64,000 nt of DNA from Bemisia tabaci. Taxonomy: Eukaryota > Arthropoda > Insecta > Hemiptera > Aleyrodidae. The position numbers were made by a program, and so were the translations under genes. The notes below the pieces were generated by a model. That model did not search any database. It had not been told where the DNA came from and saw only the letters and a list, made by a program, of their open reading frames with translations. Numbering within the stretch: the first letter of the stretch is position 1; each line of letters opens with the position of its first letter. Positions 36,700 to 48,424 of this stretch are shown one piece after another. The stretch is from positions 26,861,577 to 26,925,576 of the forward strand of contig NC_092800.1 of the NCBI RefSeq assembly GCF_918797505.1. Direction: 5' to 3'.

Positions 36700-39090
36700 C
36701 ACTGTGCAACAAAAAAAAAATGACTAAAATGTCTCCAGGACGAGATAAGGTGATCCTTATGTATTTTGAGGCGCTGAATCCGAATATGACCTCCGTTTTT
36801 TCCCATCACCCTCCACTTTTCCGGAAAAGTCGATTTTACCCGGAAAAATGGCCATTTTTGGGCATTTTTGGTGTTTTTGCGACTATTACCCCCTGCAGAA
36901 TGTAAGTAAAATTTTTCTCCGGTACGAGAAACGGCTAATCCGATGTATTTTGAGCCGCTGAATCCGAAAATGACCTCCGTTTTTTCCCATCACCCTCCAG
37001 TTTTTCGGAAAAGCGACTTTTCCCCCGGAAAATGAGCAAATTTGAAGTATATTTGTCATGCATGCAATTTATTTGTATAAATTTTTCTGGACCCGTGGTA
37101 CAGTCATTCTTATGTATTTTAAGCCGCTGAATCCGAATATGACCTCGGTTTTTTTCCATCACCCCCCAATTCTCCGGTAAAGTCGATTTTTCCGAGCCTA
37201 AATTTGTGTATAAGCTTTCCCGGACTCAAAGGGGATCAAAAATATATTTTAAACGTGTCCACGACGTGCGATACATCGATTTTTACGTATTTTGACTCGC
37301 TGAACCCGAATATGGTCTTGGATTTTTCCAATCACCCACGATTTTCCCGGAAAATCGATTTTCCTTGGAAAACTACCTTTTCCGGTGTTTTTTGGACGAT
37401 TTTCCTGTTGTGAGGAGTCTAAGAAATTTTCTGAGATCCTCTCTAGGTCTCTTCTGCTATATTAAGAGCAACTGAATCCAAATTTGACCTCTATTCATCT
37501 CTGACAACCCCCCGTTTTCTAGAAAGTCCGATTTTTCAGGGAAAAAAGCTTTTCCGAACCGTCCCCACCTCCAGGGAAATTTGAAAATTTTTCCGCACGT
37601 GTGATACATCGATTCTTATGTAATTTGAGCTGGAAAACCCGAATATGACCTTAGAAATTCGTTATCACCCACCATTTTTACGGAAAATTCGATCTTTTGG
37701 GAAAAATGGGTATTTTTGACCATTTACGGTGTTTTTGCGACTGTTGCTCCTTGTGGAATGTGCGTAAGATTGTTCTTAGCTACAAATTAGATTGTGCATC
37801 AGGTATTGTGAGTCCCTGAGTACGGAAATGGCCTCTATTTTTTTCTATGAGCCCTCAGTTTTGTAAAAAAGACACTTTTTGCCGGGAGACTGAGTGAAAT
37901 TGACTTATTTTAGTCTGGCATGCAATTCTTTATTTAAATAATTATCCTGGATCCGTGAAGGGGTGATTCTTATGTAGTTTCAGATGCTAAATCAGAATAT
38001 GACCTCAAATTTTTCCCATCACCCTCCATTTTGTCGGAAAAGTAGATTTTTCTTGGAGAGCGTGTTTTTTGGTATATATCCGAAATTTTCCGAGAAAATC
38101 GAGTTTTTCGTAAAAATGGTGGGTGATAACGAATTTCTAAGGTCATATTCGGGTTTTCCAGCTCAAATTACATAAGAATCGATGTATCACACGTGCGGAA
38201 AAATTTTCAAATTTCCCTGGAGGTGGGGACGGTTCGGAAAAGCTTTTTTCCCTGAAAAATCGGACTTTCTAGAAAACGGGGGGTTGTCAGAGATGAATAG
38301 AGGTCAAATTTGGATTCAGTTGCTCTTAATATAGCAGAAGAGACCTAGAGAGGATCTCAGAAAATTTCTTAGACTCCTCACAACAGGAAAATCGTCCAAA
38401 AAACACCGAAAAAGGTAGTTTTCCAAGGAAAATCGATTTTCCGGGAAAATCGTGGGTGATCGGAAAAATCCAAGACCATATTCGGGTTCAGCGAGTCAAA
38501 ATACGTAAAAATCGATGTATCGCACGTCGTGGACACGTTTAAAATATATTTTTGATCCCCTTTGAGTCCGGGAAAGCTTATACACAAATTTAGGCTCGGA
38601 AAAATCGACTTTACCGGAGAATTGGGGGGTGATGGAAAAAAACCGAGGTCATATTCGGATTCAGCGGCTTAAAATACATAAGAATGACTGTACCACGGGT
38701 CCAGAAAAATTTATACAAATAAATTGCATGCATGACAAATATACTTCAAATTTGCTCATTTTCCGGGGGAAAAGTCGCTTTTCCGAAAAACTGGAGGGTG
38801 ATGGGAAAAAACGGAGGTCATTTTCGGACTCAGCGGCTCAAAATACATCGGATTAGCCGTTTCTCGTACCGGAGAAAAATTTTACCTACATTCTGCAGGG
38901 GGTAATAGTCGCAAAAACACCAAAAATGCCCAAAAATGGCCATTTTTCCGGGTAAAATCGACTTTTCCGGAAAAGTGGAGGGTGATGGGAAAAAACGGAG
39001 GTCATATTCGGATTCAGCGCCTCAAAATACATAAGGATCACCTTATCTCGTCCTGGAGACATTTTAGTCATTTTTTTTTGTTGCACAGTG
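36700..39090. mobile_element. 2.4-kb foldback element made of ~170-bp tandem units
   Basis: It starts CACTGTGCAACAAAAAAAAA and ends TTTTTTTTTGTTGCACAGTG, with GAA on both sides. Bases x and 75790-x pair from the ends inward to about 37690 and 38100, giving arms of about 990 bp and a ~410-bp loop. Each arm is a tandem series of diverged 164-184-bp units, recognisable by GACCTCCGTTTTTTCCCATC and an AAAATACATAAG-type block. Eight units run forward from 36.75 kb, then about six run inverted. No open frame encodes a transposase, so it is non-autonomous. CACTG ends and a 3-bp duplication suggest a CACTA/Chapaev-type mobiliser, which is inference. Confidence 0.85.
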
Positions 39091-39889
39091 GAATCTGGCC
39101 GATCAATCACGATCCTTTCGTTGGTATGACCAGAAAAAATTAACCGTAAGTAATCATGAATACGTTATTTTCATTTGTGTAGAGACTTGTGGATTTGTTG
39201 AGTATTGTTGAGGTGTTGACTTTTTCTGAGAGGAAAATAGGTAGGTGGCGAATCTTTAATTCTAAAGCCTCAGTCATGATATATTGAAAATTAGACAGCC
39301 TAGGATCACTGAACGATTGATTATAATACTTCGCACAGAGTATGTTCAACCCTCTTGTGACAGGAATGTGCTGATTTTTCCAGAGTAGTATTCCTTTTGA
39401 AGTGCTTTCATAAACATATTTTCCGGTTCTTCCGCTGTGACTCTGTGCAAAAACGAGGAGTTATCTCTCGTGAATACTGAGAATGAGAGTCTGCCTCGTG
39501 CTTTGTGACTTGTGTGCTCGAACGCAGGTTGACAAATCTCTTCAGAAAATACTGTTTTTTGAGGGATGGAGTATTTAGTGCCCAGAGGCGGGGTTCCGTC
39601 TGTTCTTGTTAAGAAAAAGAGCACAGCAGACTCTCAATACAAAGTATGTTATTTAATTATAAGCGATAAATTGGCTGTTGAAAATTTTAGTACGTTTCAT
39701 ATCTTCTTTGTACTTAATAGCGTAATTTTAAACGAGATATTTCGCGTTCCGATGGAAATTTCAGCAGTTTAAATCGAATCCATTTTTAGTTATTTCGGGC
39801 ACGATCAGGAGCAAATCCAAAATTGGGCATCTTGTAGTAGCTCGAAAATCTTGAAATTGAACTCGAAAGGGTTGATGAACGGAAAGTCA

Positions 39890-40115
39890 CGTGAGAAAAT
39901 GGGATGGTTAAATTTTTGTTCCAAATTTGTTAAATCGTCTTTATTCGCTCTTTAGAATGGGTTTGAGGTTTCGAACAACAAATTTTGGCTGAAAACTTTT
40001 TTAAATTATGTCTCCACAACCATCTATCATATCTTTAATTGTCAGGGAATTTCGCCAAAATGTGCCAGGGAAATATCAGGGAATTTCATTTTTCAAATTC
40101 TGCGGCAACCCCGTA
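39890..40115. repeat. GTGGCAACCC dispersed repeat copy
   Basis: Shares GAATGGGTTTGAGGTTTCGA and the GGGAAATATCAGGGAATTTC run with 40858-41112 and with the arm copies near 13000 and 19600. Confidence 0.6.
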
Positions 40116-40250
40116 TGGGCAGAGGGGCCGGGGTTTGTTTACGTTGGTCCAACTTTAGGGCTCCATGATAGCCGACCAATCAGAGAGCGGCACACTTTTT
40201 CTGCAATAAAAGGTTTGCGATGGCAATACTCTCCCGTATACACGCACTCT

Positions 40251-40506
40251 TCTGCCGTGCTAAGGAAAAACGCCCTATGAACATTCGAGAGTTGCCAAAT
40301 TTCCCCGAGTAAAACATGTATTTTTAGAGAAAGATATGAATATTTGTCCTTGAAATTTTTAGTGACTTAAGGTGAAACTGCGAACAAAATTATCTGGAAA
40401 ATTGGTAGGAAAATATTCATAAGTTTACCAGGAAATTCGTGCTTTATAAAAGAAAATTTGGCAACGCCAGAAGGTTCATACGGCGTTTTTCCTTAGCGCA
40501 GCAGTA
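40251..40506. mobile_element. CTGCCGTG-family MITE
   Basis: The ends TCTGCCGTGCTAAGGAAAAA and TTTTTCCTTAGCGCAGCAGT are inverted, followed inward by GAGAGTTGCCAAATTT and AAATTTGGCAACGCC. 256 bp, the cleanest copy in the window. Confidence 0.8.
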
Positions 40507-40857
40507 TACAGGTACTCTAATGCACCCTCGTTAGGATACCGTGTGAATCTGGCAAAGCAGGGGCGTGAGTAGCCGAGCAGAAACCTCTTCTACTCGCACA
40601 CGGCGCTGTGCTGTGGGAATGGATGTTTACGCGGTGCCACGGGAGTAGCTTGAAAGGCAGCCTCTCTTCAAAATGGCAATAAAAATCCTGGATATGCATC
40701 GTATGTTTAATTCATGGAACTGATTGATGAAGTAGGGACCCCCACAGGATACGGACGATCCTCGAATAATATCTTACGTTGCCGCTCCGCCCCGAATTCA
40801 TCGACACACCGACTCGCGAAAATGTTTACTTCGATTGCGGTGCGCTCAAAATAGTCA

Positions 40858-41112
40858 TGGTTGCCGCACAGTCAAGGAAAACCGGGAAATGTAAGGGAAA
40901 ATGACGACAATGTCAAGAAAAATTTCTTATATCACCTTCATTTGCTTTCTAGAATGGGTTTGAGGTTCCGAACAACAAATTTTGCCCGAAAACTATTTTC
41001 AATTATGCCTTCTTAAGCATCCGTCAAATTGTCAGGAATTCCACCAAAATATGTCAGGGAAATCAGGGAAATGTAAGGGAATTTCATGTTCTAAATTCTG
41101 TGGCAACCCTGG
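40858..41112. repeat. GGTTGCCGCA...TGTGGCAACCCTG repeat copy
   Basis: Inverted ends GGTTGCC and GGCAACC and the internal GAATGGGTTTGAGGTTCCGA block define a ~255-bp repeat. Non-coding. Confidence 0.6.
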
Positions 41113-41123
41113 ACAGTATTATT

Positions 41124-41359
41124 GAGGGGCTTGGAGGACAAGGCGCATAAACGCAATTTTTGAAAAATCGAGATATTAATGATTTCAAGTGAACCTTGTC
41201 TTAATGCGTATCCCGTGAAAAATTCGCTCTCAAATTCCAATTTTCAAGCATCAAAAAGCCAGTTTGAACTTTCTGGATCCATGTAATTTCGAAACTTCAA
41301 ACACGTATTTCTCAAAATAGCAAAAACTGCGCTTATGCGCCTTGTCCTTCAAGCCCCTC
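41124..41359. mobile_element. GAGGGGCTTGGAGGACAAGG MITE
   Basis: The left end GAGGGGCTTGGAGGACAAGG is inverted at the right end as CCTTGTCCTTCAAGCCCCTC. 236 bp, non-coding. A one-ended relative starts at 41911 (GAGGGGCTTGGAAGACAAGG). Confidence 0.8.
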
Positions 41360-42068
41360 ATATATCAGAGGCCTTACATTCGTACCTCGTTTAGCGGTCC
41401 ATTCTCCGCCTGGGAAAGGACGGCATGGAAATATGGAATGATACAAAAATGCCTTCATCCCGGGGCCGCTCTCAGCGCGGCGGCAAGGCGAAGGCTGAAA
41501 ATATTGGCCGACCATAAAACTATGGCCCGGGCCGCCCTGGCCCGTCACCCGGGGATTTTTATCGATGCTCCCGGTGTTTGCTAACAGGTCGTGTGTTGAA
41601 TAAAAATAATGCAAACAAAATCAAACGCAAACAAATACAAGGCCGGGCCGGGGAAGAAGGAAACTTGATATAGCTATTCTTCCTTCTTCTCCTCGGGAAA
41701 TTGCCTCTCCAAACACCCACCTTTTATCGGCCGGCTCTGCGGGGCTCACACAGGCCGACGCACAGTGTCATTGCGCCTTCGGTTTTCTGGCGTGTTACTG
41801 TTTAAGCACGCAGGATCTCTTTTTGCCTGACTGTCCGAATGAAGGCGGAATACATGGCTTGCCTCCGTCTTAAAGTGGTAGAAAACTCTACCCTCATTAG
41901 TTAATTTGAGGGGCTTGGAAGACAAGGCGCATAAGTGCAGTTTCTGACATTGAGATTTTCATGAACTCAACTAAATCTAGTTTGAAAGTATATTTTGTGA
42001 ATAATTCATAACTTAAATCCAACTTTAAAGCATCAAAAAATGAGTGTAAAAAAACTCTCAGGCACGCA

Positions 42069-42160
42069 ACTATCACGTATTAGTTCCTTTTCATTCAATA
42101 GATTTACACATAGTTCCTTGTAGCATAAATACGTCAATTTGTAAATTTGGACTGAATTTT
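42069..42160 (-). mobile_element. Fragment of a GGACGTATTTAT-type MITE
   Basis: Contains TAGTTCCTTTTCATT and CCTTGTAGCATAAATACGTC, the inverted terminus of that family. The other end was not found. Confidence 0.4.
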
Positions 42161-42520
42161 GCGATAAGGAACTACAACTTTTCGCTCTTATGTAAGAACA
42201 ACCATGTGCTCAAGGAAACTAATGGTACATACGTAGTATCTAAACTGAGCCAAATTTAATAGTCCCTAATGGAAAAATGTAGTCTAATAATCCTCGGTGA
42301 TCGATTTATTGTATGTACACGGTGAAACTTCATAATCAAAAATTCCGTTTGCAGCGTCGCAAAATTTCAGCTCTCATTTTATCTCATCAAAAAAAGAAGG
42401 AATCAACAATGTTCCTTGAAAATTTCACACGTAGTCTTCACTTCATACTGAGTAAAACAATTACGAGATGACGTTTAAATATTGTCTTTCTCAGAAAATA
42501 AATTACGACAGAAAGCTTAA

Positions 42521-42753
42521 CACCGAAAAAAAGAGGTGCTGTAGTAACATCCTGGATGTTAAAAAAACGTGCGTCAACTCTTGGATGTTGTCATTACCAC
42601 TCTGGCTGTAAAAGTAACATCTTAGGATGTTACTTTTACATCCTATCATGCTACGTCAACTGCCAGAGTGTTAATAGCAATATCCAAGAGTTGTAGCACT
42701 TTTTTTAACAACCGTAACATCCGGGATGTTAATACAGCACCCTTTTTTCGGTG
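42521..42753. mobile_element. CACCGAAAAAAAGAGGTGCT MITE
   Basis: The ends CACCGAAAAAAAGAGGTGCT and AGCACCCTTTTTTCGGTG are inverted. Inside, GTAACATCC and GGATGTTAC blocks recur, forming a nearly complete foldback. 233 bp. Confidence 0.8.
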
Positions 42754-43404
42754 ATTACAACATCACCAGCTTAAATTCGCGTTTTTGCAGCTGTACCGTC
42801 GATACGATCTTATTGTGCGAGGGTCAGTATCGGCTGAATTCTCTGATCCCCGCCCACCTGACTGGAAATATTTCTCCGCTCCTTCGCGTGTTATCCCGTG
42901 TCCCTGTGTTTTCTCCCATGAAATGCTGGTCCGCCATGTTAGTGAAGCTCATCAAAACTTATTACCCATCGCCCGGCTCTTTCCATCGCTCCTCTGACGT
43001 AAAGGCGCATCTATCTTTCTTCATGAGCCCTGGAAAGCATGGCATTATACGGACAAGAAAGCTCACGTAGAAATTGAGATACGCCCTTACGTCAAAGGGG
43101 CTACGTTTTACGAGAGACATAAGCGAGCGTACAACGTCATTGTCAGTTGCGCGGCAAAACGGTCCGCTCCCTCGATTTGTGAATAATAATGTCCCGCTGT
43201 TAAAAGTCCCTCGAATTTTTATGTCGGGGTATTTCATTTCTCCGGCTCTGGGAAGGGGTTTTCGATGTGAGAAAGATCGTGCGATCCTTCGGCAAAATGA
43301 GTCGAGGAGCACGGATAAGTGAACAACGAGATGTGCTCCGAAAGAACTTGATTCAATTTGATTTTAATCCAAAAAGGTGAAATACGTTAATCATCTTGCT
43401 CAGT

Positions 43405-43560
43405 TCAGTTGGTTTGTTGTAGTTGTCGCAGGCTTTGGTCTATGATCGGGAGGTTCCGGGCTCGCTTCCCGGCCGGGTGACCCGAGTTTTATGGTCTTAA
43501 ACAACGTTTACCTGGGACTAACTTGATTAGGGACTAAGAGGGGATGGGACTTAACTGATG
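43405..43560 (+). mobile_element. Possible tRNA-derived SINE
   Basis: A possible B-box-like stretch GGTTCCGGGCTCGCTTCCC at 43471 lies about 50 bases downstream of an A-box-like CAGTTGGTTTGTTGTAG at 43406-43435, followed by an unrelated body. The match to RNA polymerase III boxes is loose, and the ends are not defined. Confidence 0.3.
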
Positions 43561-43565
43561 ATAAG

Positions 43566-43735
43566 ACAGTGCGCTGATCGCACTGTGTTTGGTGCAATGC
43601 TTGAAGTATTCCTGCAGTATTGTAGGCGCTATGCGTTTCACGCCCACCGCTCCTGACCGCACTGTGTTTGGCGCAATGGGTGAAGTATTCATGCAGTCTT
43701 GTAGGCGCTATATGTGTTACAATAGTGTTACATGC
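43566..43735. repeat. Degenerate two-copy relative of the hairpin repeat
   Basis: Two ~90-bp copies share CGCACTGTGTTTGG, TGAAGTATTC and TTGTAGGCGCTAT, which recall the arms of the hairpin family at 18442 and 32920. Confidence 0.55.
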
Positions 43736-44323
43736 CGACCGCTGCGCCGAGGGCTTGTCCTTTTCATCTCAAGTCCTCGTCATCATTCCTCTCTGCGCTA
43801 AGCTTAAGGCCAAATAGCGTGTTTAGTTCCTCTCTTAACTCGACTAATTAAAGATGCTGTCTCTTGTACCAGCGGAAAACGACAAAATTAGATATTACTA
43901 TACTCTCAGGAAAGAGAAATTTTGTCCCCTTTTCTCATTCATAATTTTTTTTCTGAATCCGATTTTTTTATACCTACATGCAAAAAAATTGCAAAATTTG
44001 CCGCCATGGGCCACGGCCCATGTGGCCACCCCCTTAATCCGGCCCTGCCATGGACTACCTTAACGAGTTTAGAGACACTGCTCTTTTTGAAAGAATTATA
44101 TGCATATCTTTCCTTGAAATTTTCAGTTATTTTAGATCAAAGTGTGAACAATATTGTCTGAAAAATTGGAGGAAAAAAAATGCAGAATTTACCCAGCAAA
44201 TTGTGTTTCACTGCAAGAAATATGACTACATTTGAAGGCTCATACGACGTTTTTCCTTGGCACAGCAGTATTGTTGACCCTTTTCTTTTAACTCACTAAC
44301 CTTGTTTTGTTTCTTGTCGACAG

Positions 44324-44599
44324 GCGTCCTGTTCCACCGAGCAATATTGATGAGCGGCTCGTCGCTGAGTCCATGGGCCTTGGTTCGAGACCCCTCGCGG
44401 TGGTCGCGGGAGATCGCGGAGCAGGCCGGCTGCAATCCTCAACTGCCTCACACCCTCCTCCTCAAGTGTCTGCGGGACAAGCCTCTGGCCAACCTCACCG
44501 CAGCCCACTTGAAAGACGTGCCTCCCTTCACCGCCACGTTCGGTCCCAGCGTCGACGGTGTAATCATAGATACGGGACTTAATCAAATTAGTAAACAAG
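44324..44599 (+). CDS. Neuroligin, internal exon B
   Basis: The acceptor TTCTTGTCGACAG ends at 44323, and the donor GTCAGT starts at 44600. The exon begins with two bases that complete the split Gly codon of exon A, giving GVLFHRAILMSGSSL, then SPWALVRDPSRW, a CNPQ...KCLRD pair of cysteines and FTATFGPSVDG. FHRAILMSGS and FGPxxDG are signature blocks of the cholinesterase/neuroligin fold, and the two cysteines match the conserved disulfide of the family, as I recall it. Length 276 bp, phase 1 at both ends. It is more GC-rich than its introns. It continues the ectodomain that exon A started. Confidence 0.93.
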
Positions 44600-45050
44600 G
44601 TCAGTCACAAATTTCCCTTCATTCCACAATTTTCCTTGATCATATTTTCGTAAAATCTTGTTGAGAAAACATTCATTATAGGCCTAAAATTCTATCGTGA
44701 TAGCAAAGAGAGCAGTAAGTGCAAACATGAAGTTTTGAAAGAACGGGCCTGGAAGCTTCTGACCGGAAAAATTTTATTGAAAGAAGCTTCCATTCTTTAT
44801 CAAATTGCTAGTAATCGTCCGAAAAACTCGTAAAAACCGTTTGGATGATTGAAAATCGACTGATTTCGTTTCCATTCCATAAAAAGGGTATTTTTAATTT
44901 TCATGCTAGGTTACTGTTAGGCAAGACAACCGTAATTGCTATATCTTCTGCATACTTTCGTGTTTGCGTTTTGGACACACAACAAACACATTTTCAGGTT
45001 AGAAATTGGCACCAAAGTACGCTTTTACATACAAATCTACCTGTTCGGTT

Positions 45051-45545
45051 TCAAAAATTCGACCAGGCAAACTGTGTTACTCAGGAGTCACAATAGTTGC
45101 TCGTAGCGGTGAGCTACGATCCATCCTCCAAGAGACAATATTCCTACGGTGATTTTTTGTTTTTCAGACTCGAGTCATCAACAATTAGAATATAACCTCA
45201 AGTTATGTTAGGTTCGTATTGGCTCGACCGATCATCAACAAAAATACGCTTTCACGTGCGAATCTTTCCGTTCGCCTTCAAAAATTCGACCAGCCAAACT
45301 GTGTTACTCAGGAGTCACAATAGTTGCTCGTAGCGGTGGGCTATAGATCCATCATCCAAGAGGCAATATTCCTACGTTGATTTTTTGTTTTTCAGACTCA
45401 AGTCATCAACAATTAGAATATAACCTCAAGTTAGGTTAGGTTCGTATTGGCTCGACCGATCACCAACAATAATACGCTTTTACGTGCGAATCTATCCGTT
45501 CGACCAAGCAAACTGTGTTACTCAGGAGTCACAACAGGTGCTATT
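45051..45545 (+). repeat. Tandem copies of the exon C acceptor region
   Basis: A ~213-227-bp unit starts at 45051, again at 45278 and, truncated, at about 45500. Each of the first two units contains TAGTTGCTCGTAGCGGTG, TTTTTTGTTTTTCAG and the first ~40 bases of exon C. The same stretch occurs once more at 49667-49770, where it leads into the real exon C. Pseudo-acceptors end at 45167 and 45395. Read in the phase left by exon B, each hits a TAG after 13 further codons (45209-45211 and 45437-45439). Confidence 0.85.
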
Positions 45546-46299
45546 GGCTGTTCCAGCAAATTGGCAAAATTGTCTTTTCTCCATTTAAATCTATAGAAAT
45601 GTATCGATTCTTGGAGGGGTCAGGCGCTCCGACAAGAATCGATTATTTAGCACAGGTTTAAATGGAGGAAATCCGGTGTTGCCAAATTGATGGATCCGCC
45701 TCTGTTCATTGTTGGAATTAATCGAAGCTTACCTTAATTATTTTCCATGTATACTGAATTTCTAGTTCTATTTCTGTGCGTGACGTCAGTGTGGGGGTGT
45801 CGAATCAGCAGTACAAAATTTAATCAAAATCAAATTGTTAATTCTTGAAATAAATAAGCATTCTGCTTGTAGCAATTCCTTACAATTTTATTTTCAATTC
45901 CTTCCAATCCCATACCAACCCATACAATTCTTTCCACAAAGACACCGCAAACGAGATATGTGATTGCGAACTATGCCAACCTAACCTGAATTGGACGTAT
46001 TTATACGAAAGGGAACTAAGCGCCAAATTTCCAAATTTCAGTTTTTAACGGATCTGGATTCTCCATGTAATAGGCTGCTCTCACACGTAAATATGCCCCC
46101 AAAATACCAATTTCATCCCCTGGAATCAGCCCCTGAAAAATCGCAAAACAGGGAATCAGCGATTACGAATAAAATCAAAAGGAACTATATGTAATTCCCT
46201 TTGATTTAATGCGCTAACCCGGATTCCGAATTAAATCAAAAGGCGCTATCTCCACTTGAATCACTTGATGGACGCGCGCGCGGCGAAGCTTGGTGGAAA

Positions 46300-46940
46300 C
46301 TTCTTGGTGAAACTTGGTATCAGGGGGTATTTTCGGACGGGAAATTCGAATTTCGGGTCAAATTTTGAAAATTCAGAAATCCAAGATGGCGGACATGGCC
46401 TAAAATGCTATCTCGGCCCCTGTCCAGCCGATCTTGGTGAAACTTGGGATCAGGGGGTATTTTCGCATGGGAAACTCGAATTTCGGGTCAAATTTTGAAA
46501 ATTCAGAAATCCAAGATGGCGGATGTGGCCTAAAATGCTATCTCGGCCCCTATCCAGCCGATCTTGGTGAAACTTGGGATCAGGGGGTATTTTCGCATGG
46601 GAAACTCGAATTTCGGGTCAAATTTTGAAAATTCAGAAATCCAAGATGGCGGATGTGGCCTAAAATGCTATCTCGGCCCCTATCCAGCTGATCTTGGTGA
46701 AACTTGGTATCAGGGGGTATTTTCGGACGGGAGACTCGAATTTCGGGTCAAATTTCGAAAATTCAGAAATCCAAGATGGCGGACATGGCCTAAAATGCTA
46801 TCTCGGCCCCTGTCCAGCTGATCTTGGTGAAACTTGGTATCAGGGGGTATTTTCGGACGGGAAACTTGAATTTCGGGTCAAATTTTAAAATTTCATAAAT
46901 TCAAGATGGCGGATGTGGCCTAAAATGTTATCTCCTATTT
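46300..46940 (+). repeat. 130-bp tandem array, forward (about 5 units)
   Basis: Units begin near CTTGGTGAAACTTGGTATCA and contain AAATCCAAGATGGCGGACAT and ATGCTATCTCGGCCCCTGTC. The period is 130 bp, so open frames shift with each unit. The conserved AAGATGGCGG resembles the YY1/Pleiohomeotic binding core. Confidence 0.9.
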
Positions 46941-46979
46941 AAACGCGCATCGCCAAAAAATCCCAGATGTCGTCCCCTG

Positions 46980-47218
46980 CACTGAAAAAAAAGTATCACA
47001 ATCTCAACTATACCTCCAGCTGAACTTGGCGCCAACCATAAGAGTAGTTACACCCGCTAAAAGTGTAAAGGCACCAGCGAGCGGTATAGTTTATCCAACC
47101 ACTTTTTTAGCCGACTTGACTATATACCTCTGAATTGTGCAACCTGCAACTACTCTTAATATGTGGCGCCAAAATCAGCCAGATGTATAGTTGGGATTGT
47201 AATACTTTTTTTTCCGTG
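46980..47218. mobile_element. CACTGAAAAAAAAGTATCAC MITE
   Basis: The ends CACTGAAAAAAAAGTATCAC and AATACTTTTTTTTCCGTG are inverted, followed inward by TCAACTATAC and GTATAGTTG. 239 bp, inside the foldback element. Confidence 0.8.
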
Positions 47219-47866
47219 TGAGTGACGGTCACATATCGACCGTGCGTTCCCTCTGGCTCGATCGATGTCAGTGTGCACAGACATGGACAAGGGGCTTTTA
47301 ACGAGCGAACAAATTAACGAACCCATCGGAATCACTTAATTTTCATTAAAATCGCTGTTAGGTACTTTATTGGAATCGGAACAGTATTTAGAAATTCATG
47401 AGTATTAAGAGCGCGCTGGAAGGATTACGTGGTCAAAAGCGTGACCGTCACCTAGGGGTTCGTCAGGCCCCATCTTGACTTCCTCGGAGACGCGATTTTA
47501 AATGGGAGCTCAGATTACGCAACTTCGAACTTGTTTTCCATGGGTTAATAATGTTTCAAAAAATCGGAGAAAATTCCAGCGAACTGTGCGTACTCAATCC
47601 TCCAAAAAAATGCAAAAATTAAAAATTACTGAATAACCTCATTGTTAAAATTTTAAACTCCGATATGGCGGATGTGGCCTTCAACAATAGCTCAATGCCT
47701 GAATCGTTTGTGTGAAGTTCGGTATTAGGGGCTCGAAATGACAACAGAAACTGTTTTATTTAGATACGAAAATTTTAACATAGGTAATCAGCACATGAAG
47801 GGAATTCACGATCCGACGCTGCTAGGTAAACTACGCACCTCGACGAGGTGGTGTATTGTGAACGTA

Positions 47867-48222
47867 CACGGAGAAAAAAACTTCGTGCGTGGGACCCGAA
47901 GTTTAGGTCATATGGATCTGTGAAGTTTTCGGATTGAGCATCTGAACACTTTCGGTCCAGCTGCTGAGGTTTTGATCACACATCTGAGACTTCAGTTCTT
48001 ACATCTAAAGTACTTCGGTTTTCACATCCGAAAATTTCGGTTCTCACATCCGAAAAACTTCGGTTCTCACACCTGAAGACTTCAGACGTAAGAACTGAAG
48101 TTTCAGATGTGTGATCCGAACCTCGACAGCTAGACCTAAAGTGTTCAGATGCTCAATCCGAAAACTTCAGAGATCCATATGACCCAAACTTCGGGTCCCA
48201 CGCACGAGTTTTTTTCTCCGTG
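47867..48222. mobile_element. TA-target long-TIR MITE, second copy
   Basis: The ends CACGGAGAAAAAAACTTCGT and CGAGTTTTTTTCTCCGTG, flanked by TA at 47865-47866 and 48223-48224. 356 bp with CTTCGGTTCTCACATCCGAA-type repeats inside. Same family as 9273-9581. Confidence 0.85.
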
Positions 48223-48424
48223 TAGAGTGCCATATATTTAAAGTTTACAAACGTGGAAATTTCCACATCTCATCCACATTGGCAAGATGCGGCGGGAAAG
48301 CAGATTGAGGTTAGGTTGGTATATTTGGGCTCCCACCACCTCCGGCCTTCACAACCCGGCCCGTGCGCTTTACGCAGGTTCATTGGCGGCCATTCTAGAC
48401 GTGTAGTGCGTTTGTTTAAGAAAT

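Noticed and set aside
36935..38856. Mirror-image 69-75-residue proteins
   Set aside because: Identical on both strands only because the foldback arms are inverted copies.
42726..43312. Overlapping 114- and 116-codon frames
   Set aside because: Opposite strands, no domain, and located deep in a neuroligin intron without matching splice sites.
43405..43560. Intact tRNA gene
   Set aside because: Only loose A- and B-box-like stretches; no cloverleaf or acceptor stem could be drawn.
46256..46888. Family of repeated 64-residue proteins
   Set aside because: They are shifted translations of a 130-bp non-coding tandem unit; the same peptide starts and stops in each unit, and the period is not a multiple of three.
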